Positions 60,255 to 64,000 of a stretch of 64,000 nt of DNA are shown here, piece after piece (positions within the stretch are counted from its first letter, which is position 1; every line of letters starts with the position of its first letter). Location: positions 124,001 through 188,000 of the forward strand of contig MU404131.1 in NCBI GenBank assembly GCA_022695795.1, read 5' to 3'. Below the pieces are notes generated by a model. That model worked only from the letters and a program-made list of their open reading frames with translations. It was not told the DNA's origin and searched no databases. Source of the stretch: Biscogniauxia marginata (Eukaryota > Ascomycota > Sordariomycetes > Xylariales > Xylariaceae). The position numbers were made by a program, and so were the translations under genes.

Positions 60255-61124
60255 ATGACGTCCAAATCCAAAACCGTCATAGCGTTCGACCTGTACGGGA
60301 CGCTGTTGTCCACAGAGTCGATAGCACATCAGCTGGCCAAGACGTACGGCGATGAGAAGGCCGAGTCGCTGGCCGCGCTGTGGCGGCAGTACCAGCTGGA
60401 GTACACTTGGAGGATTAACAGTATGGGTATGTACGCCATTTTCTTCTTTCCTTTCCATTCATAAAAACTGGTAAATATTCCCTACCGGATCTTTCTAAGA
60501 GTTCCCCCTCAGACTACTTTCTACGTGGACGAGAAAGATCGAGCTCTGTATTAGCTAACTTAGGGTGTCTCTCTAGGCGAGTACAAGCCCTTCGACGAGA
60601 TAACGCGCAACGCCCTCAGACATGCGGCAGCCGAGCGGCGCCTGACGCTCTCGACAAGAGACGCAGAGGACTTCATGAGATCCTACGATGAGCTACGTGC
60701 CTTCCCCGAGACATCGCGGGCACTGGAACTTCTGGAGGGGGAGGACGATAAGATCGAGGCCTGCATATTCACCAACGGCACGGACAAGATGGTCGCGAAC
60801 TCGCTTCGGACCTCGCCCGACCTGGCGCCCCACGCGGACAAGTTCAAGTCGCTGATCACGGTCCACGAGACGAGATGTTACAAGCCGGATAAGAGGACGT
60901 ATGCCCATCTGGTGGAGCAAACGGGTAAAAAGGGAGATGCGCGCAGCGTATGGGTAGTGAGCGCCAACCCGTTCGACGTCGTTGGCGCTAAGGCGGCGGG
61001 GCTGAGGGCTGCATTTATCGACAGACCCGGTAGGGGCTGGATCGATCGGCTGGATGATATACACGCTCCCTCGCTCATCGTACGGGGCATCGACGAGGCA
61101 GTTAAATCCATCCTGAATCATTAG
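60255..61124 (+). CDS. HAD-superfamily hydrolase, L-2-haloacid dehalogenase type II
   Basis: Exons 60255-60426 and 60577-61124 give 239 residues. The 150-nt intron has a GTATGT donor, a GCTAAC branch and a CTAG acceptor. Motif I is VIAFDLYGTLL with nucleophile Asp12. Motif II is FTNGT (Thr123/Asn124). Motif III is Lys160 in CYKPDKRTY. Motif IV is SANPFDVVGAKAAGL (Asp191). This spacing and the small helical cap after motif I are those of type II haloacid dehalogenases. The predicted reaction is hydrolytic removal of halide from L-2-haloacids or a related dephosphorylation; the native fungal substrate is unknown. No signal peptide, so cytosolic. Convergent with the DJ-1 gene, 164 bp apart. Confidence 0.9.
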
Positions 61125-61288
61125 TACATGCCAAGAGATTTTGTACAGTAGATACAACATCATGATTTCGCATGGTCATTATCATCATCAGCATCATCAT
61201 AGCAACTGCTTGCTGGGATGGCATAGATCGCCCATCCTTGACTAATAGATGTAGGATCAGCTCGAGGCAATCCCGATCCTTACTATGC

Positions 61289-62393
61289 TTATACAATCTT
61301 GTTGAAACTCTCTAGTAGCTTGATAGCCTCCTCAGCAAAGAGCTCTGCGTCTCCGGGATAACGAGCGCTGAGATAATTATATTGCTCATCCTCGACGACA
61401 AAGCTAGTAGGTGGTAAAGTCAGAGACGGATTGTCTCGCAATACAACATGCCATTCGCAGAAAATAGAAGGGGTGGAGAAACTTACGGGCCAGGATTCAT
61501 ACTGGTCCTGAACTGGGCCGGGTGGCCGAGAACATTCGTGACCTAGAAGGCATCATGTAATTAGACAGTGGCATCCTGACAAGCCAAGCCATCCCCCGAG
61601 GACCCTAACTTACCGCTTCCTCGACGTTCTCGCTCCCATGGCCATAGGTCTTGTAGTAGTCGCCCAGAAACGCGCGCGTACCCCAGTACGCCGCCTGTTC
61701 GAATTTCGCGGGCAGCGCAGTGGTGAGGCAATCACGTATGACGCTCCGGCCATCGGGGTCCTTGGACTGGGCCAAGACCATGACACCGTGACACACGGCG
61801 GCCACGGCCTTCCGGCCAGGCTTCCTCGTCTTGGGGAAGTACTCAACCATCAGCTTATGGACGACGGGCGAGTCGATTATCTGCCGGACACCCTTGTCGT
61901 GGCCGCCGGGGAAGACGACGAGGTCGTACGGGTCGAGCGAGAAATCGGGCGAGGCCCACGATAGGGGATGTATCATCTCCTCGCTTCGCTGCATCGTCCT
62001 ATACTTGGCGACGACATCTTTCTTTGCGCCCTGAGTGAGGTTTTATTAAGGTCTGGTATCGCACGGCACAGGTTGCTTGGTATGGATAATTGACAAGACG
62101 TACGAGTAGCTTTTGTGTGAATCCCTCGAGCATCTTCTTGTCGCATCTTGGGGGCTTGCCGGTCTCGGTGGCGAAGTATACTTCGTAGCTTGATTGCTTG
62201 AAGGCTGTGTAAGGCACGGCAGTCTCTATAGATATAAATAGACAGAAGATTTTTAGTAGAATTCTTGTATGCATCGTATATTGTCTATTCGTGATTGCGC
62301 ACCTGTTGGGTCGTGGCCATAATCGGCCATCATAAAGATGACCTTGGGTATGGATATCGACGTCCCGGGTGTCAAGATCTGCGGTTCGTCCAT
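61289..62393 (-). CDS. DJ-1/PfpI-family class I glutamine amidotransferase-like protein
   Basis: Five exons: 62303-62393, 62104-62225, 61614-62030, 61487-61542 and 61289-61403. All phases agree, giving 266 residues. The start at 62393 yields a short N-terminal extension, then IPKVIFMMADYGHDPTETAVPY, where the family core begins. The nucleophile elbow is Cys151 in AAVCHGVMVL, and the preceding FPGGHDKGVRQIID segment forms the oxyanion side. The protein ends AEEAIKLLESFNKIV. Relatives are annotated as DJ-1/PfpI or class I GATase-like proteins, some with glyoxalase, deglycase or chaperone activity. Which applies here is unknown. Cytosolic by lack of a signal peptide. Confidence 0.88.
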
Positions 62394-63316
62394 GCTGAAT
62401 AAAAGGTGTGCTTGTGCTTGTGCTTGAGTAGAGATTGTAGGTCTTCCGAGGAGTTCGCGAAAAGGAAGGCTGAAAAGGTGCTCAGCTGAGAAAAGCAGTC
62501 ATCAGCTCTGTGATATGTGAGACGGCAAGTGTACAAAAGACGTACGTAAGCAACAGAAGTCGAATGTGTAAATAAATGTTGACGTAGCGCGAGGAAAAGC
62601 CGCTGTGGATGCTCGGCTACCCGGCATGACGCACCAATTGTTCGGTGGATGCTTTGGTTTACAGGGGGGGCTTGTTCACTATAGTTATTATTGGTGGGGC
62701 TGTAATCCGTACGTAGGGTGTACCTTAGCGATGTCTAGGTAGGTAGGTACCTATGAATGCCTGCGAAAATAAAACTGGGTCCTTCGACTAGAACATGAAG
62801 TTGTTCTGCACCAATACATTTCATTCCTTGTTTAACCTGGACTATAATACTTGGACGATTCCGATGGCTATACAATGTATGCAGTGTAAGTGCGACAACG
62901 CCAAATCAGATCGTATAGATGAGTCAGATCCCTTCGCAATATCTTAACCTAACCAACTTGACCTTCGAAATGGCTCCGACCGTGAAAGGTCCGGCTGACC
63001 CCCGATCATCACCCAGGGTCACCTATGGCGTTATACAGTTCACCATGGAGGAGCCCACTGGTCATCCCCGATTGGTCCCAAGGGATCGCCGGCAGGTCAA
63101 GTTCGTTCGTTGGCCCACTCAGCCCTGCTCACTGCCGCCCAGCGCGGCTCGCGGCAACTCCTTCAGCCCAACGCCGTTCTGGTGTTTTGGTGTGCACTCC
63201 TTCTGCTAGCAGGCATCCCTTGTGATCGCCTTGTGCTGCGAAAGCGTGGAAGCGAGAAAGGAGTCTCCTATATAAGAAGTTGGCCAAACGCCTTCATCCC
63301 GCCGTGCCTGCCCGCC
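62394..63316. promoter_or_regulatory. Divergent intergenic region between DJ-1 and hydrolase-like genes
   Basis: Serves both genes. A TATA-like CTATATAAG lies at 63268-63276, 41 bp before the proposed start of the right-hand gene. A TAGGTAGGTACC word occurs near 62736. The plus-strand frame 62919-63209 has no recognisable domain and may be leader sequence. Confidence 0.4.
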
Positions 63317-64000
63317 ATGATTTCACTGATCTCTCTTCTCTACTTTTATATTGTGGGCGGTGTTGTCGCCATGGTTGCAGGTCTCTTGGCGGTGTCGCGT
63401 GTCCGCCGCCGTGGCCGTGAACGGTCCCGACTACAACCACAGGCCGATATCGACCATACTGAGTTCTTCGGCTCTCAGGTCGGCGGAAAGTCTGTCATCA
63501 GCTACAGCTACACCGACCTGCCCTGGAAGCTCCTGGTCTGGGATATAAGATACTTCTTTACTTTCGTCTGGGCACTGCCTTGGATTGTCTGGCCCTTTAG
63601 ACCCTGTCAAGGGGAGCACTTCGACGAGTTGTCATTTACGCGCCAGAACATGTGGTGCTTGTTTATTCACGGCATCCTCATAATATATCAGGTCTCTTTC
63701 ATATTGGCACTACCTACAGCCTTCCTCCTCCCTGTGTGGCTGGTGCTTATCGGGTTGGCCATCTTCTTCACGATCAACTGGCTGCTGTGTCTGTGCTTGA
63801 ATGGGAAAACCATCGTCTTCGAATCAGATCCGAAATATGCTCCGGCATTAGAAGAGCATAAACATGAGCAGTGGATTTACTTGAACGGCGTCGCTTGCGG
63901 GTGCGTTTATATATAAACATGGTGATTATTAGAGACACGACTTTGGCTGACGCGGTCTAGGGAAGCTTGGCTACAGAGTAATATCAACCGCCTAGCACTT
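63317..64000 (+). CDS. Membrane-anchored alpha/beta-hydrolase-like protein (runs off right edge)
   Basis: Exon 63317-63900 and the start of exon 2 at 63961 (intron 63901-63960, GTGCGT...TCTAG). The chosen start gives a hydrophobic anchor (MISLISLLYFYIVGGVVAMV) followed by an Arg-rich stop-transfer. Two more hydrophobic segments lie at about residues 105-170. The junction reads QWIYLNGVACG|EAWLQSNINRLAL, which I recognise from fungal membrane proteins whose C-terminal part carries a lipase-like GxSxG hydrolase domain. The catalytic region is outside the window. In-frame upstream codons to 63110 exist, so an earlier start or exon is possible. Confidence 0.65.

Noticed and set aside
61610..62034. 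Plus- and minus-strand frames overlapping the DJ-1 gene
   Set aside because: Shadows of exon 3, which contains the AAVCHGVMV nucleophile elbow in its own frame.
1..64000. tRNA, rRNA or other structured RNA genes
   Set aside because: No tRNA-like A/B box pair or rRNA segment was noticed by eye. A tRNAscan/Infernal run would be needed to exclude them.

Overview
The window reads as a chromosomal segment of a filamentous ascomycete (Pezizomycotina). The genes have short introns (51-95 nt) with GTAAGT-type donors and CTAAC/CTGAC-like branch sites. The protein families are typical of such fungi: an MCT-type MFS transporter, a berberine-bridge FAD oxidase, a But2 C-terminal-domain protein, Thr/Ser-rich secreted proteins and an OrsD-like remnant. 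Two long AT-rich blocks (about 20.1-32.0 kb and 36.1-53.0 kb) carry transposons whose cysteine, tryptophan, glutamine and aspartate codons have decayed by C-to-T and G-to-A transitions. That is the footprint of repeat-induced point mutation (RIP). Species and class cannot be fixed from the sequence alone.

Layout. At 1-20 kb every supported gene is on the minus strand: a partial secreted Thr-rich protein, an OrsD-like relic, an MFS transporter, a 1268-residue secreted Gly/Ser/Thr-rich protein with a conserved C-terminal domain, an EI24/RRT8-like membrane protein, a two-exon BBE oxidase, an unrecognised frameshifted gene, and a But2-type secreted protein split by an in-frame TAA. At 20.1-32.0 kb lies AT-rich DNA with a Fot1/pogo-like transposon, foldback MITEs, and a 7.46-kb Ty3/gypsy element with intact LTR boundaries and a perfect ATAAA target duplication. 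At 32-36 kb a small normal-composition island carries a six-exon Na+/H+ antiporter. At 36.1-53.0 kb a second AT-rich block holds an 11-kb nested retroelement with three LTRs, a second Fot1-like copy, an assembly gap inside a 17-bp tandem array, and a solo LTR. At 53-64 kb composition is normal again: a gene with four internal stops, a dead multicopper oxidase remnant, a C2H2 zinc-finger gene, an L-2-haloacid dehalogenase-like HAD gene, a DJ-1/PfpI gene, and the start of a membrane-anchored hydrolase-like gene that runs off the right edge.

Most notable observation. All three Ty3/gypsy copies carry a decayed reading frame on the strand opposite gag-pol, between the end of pol and the 3' LTR. 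Its six cysteine positions are spaced C-x2-C-x6-C-x8/9-C-x2-C-x6/7-C, the spacing of Gal4-type Zn(II)2Cys6 clusters, and a basic helical segment follows. Several cysteines have become tyrosine and many glutamines have become stops, as RIP would do to a once-open frame. The retroelements therefore appear to have carried an antisense gene for a putative zinc-cluster protein.

The transposon layers can be ordered. A MITE sits in one Fot1 copy but not in the other, where the empty TA site is intact. The 11-kb retroelement split another MITE. A third retroelement inserted inside the second and then lost its right LTR, apparently by recombination between pol regions.
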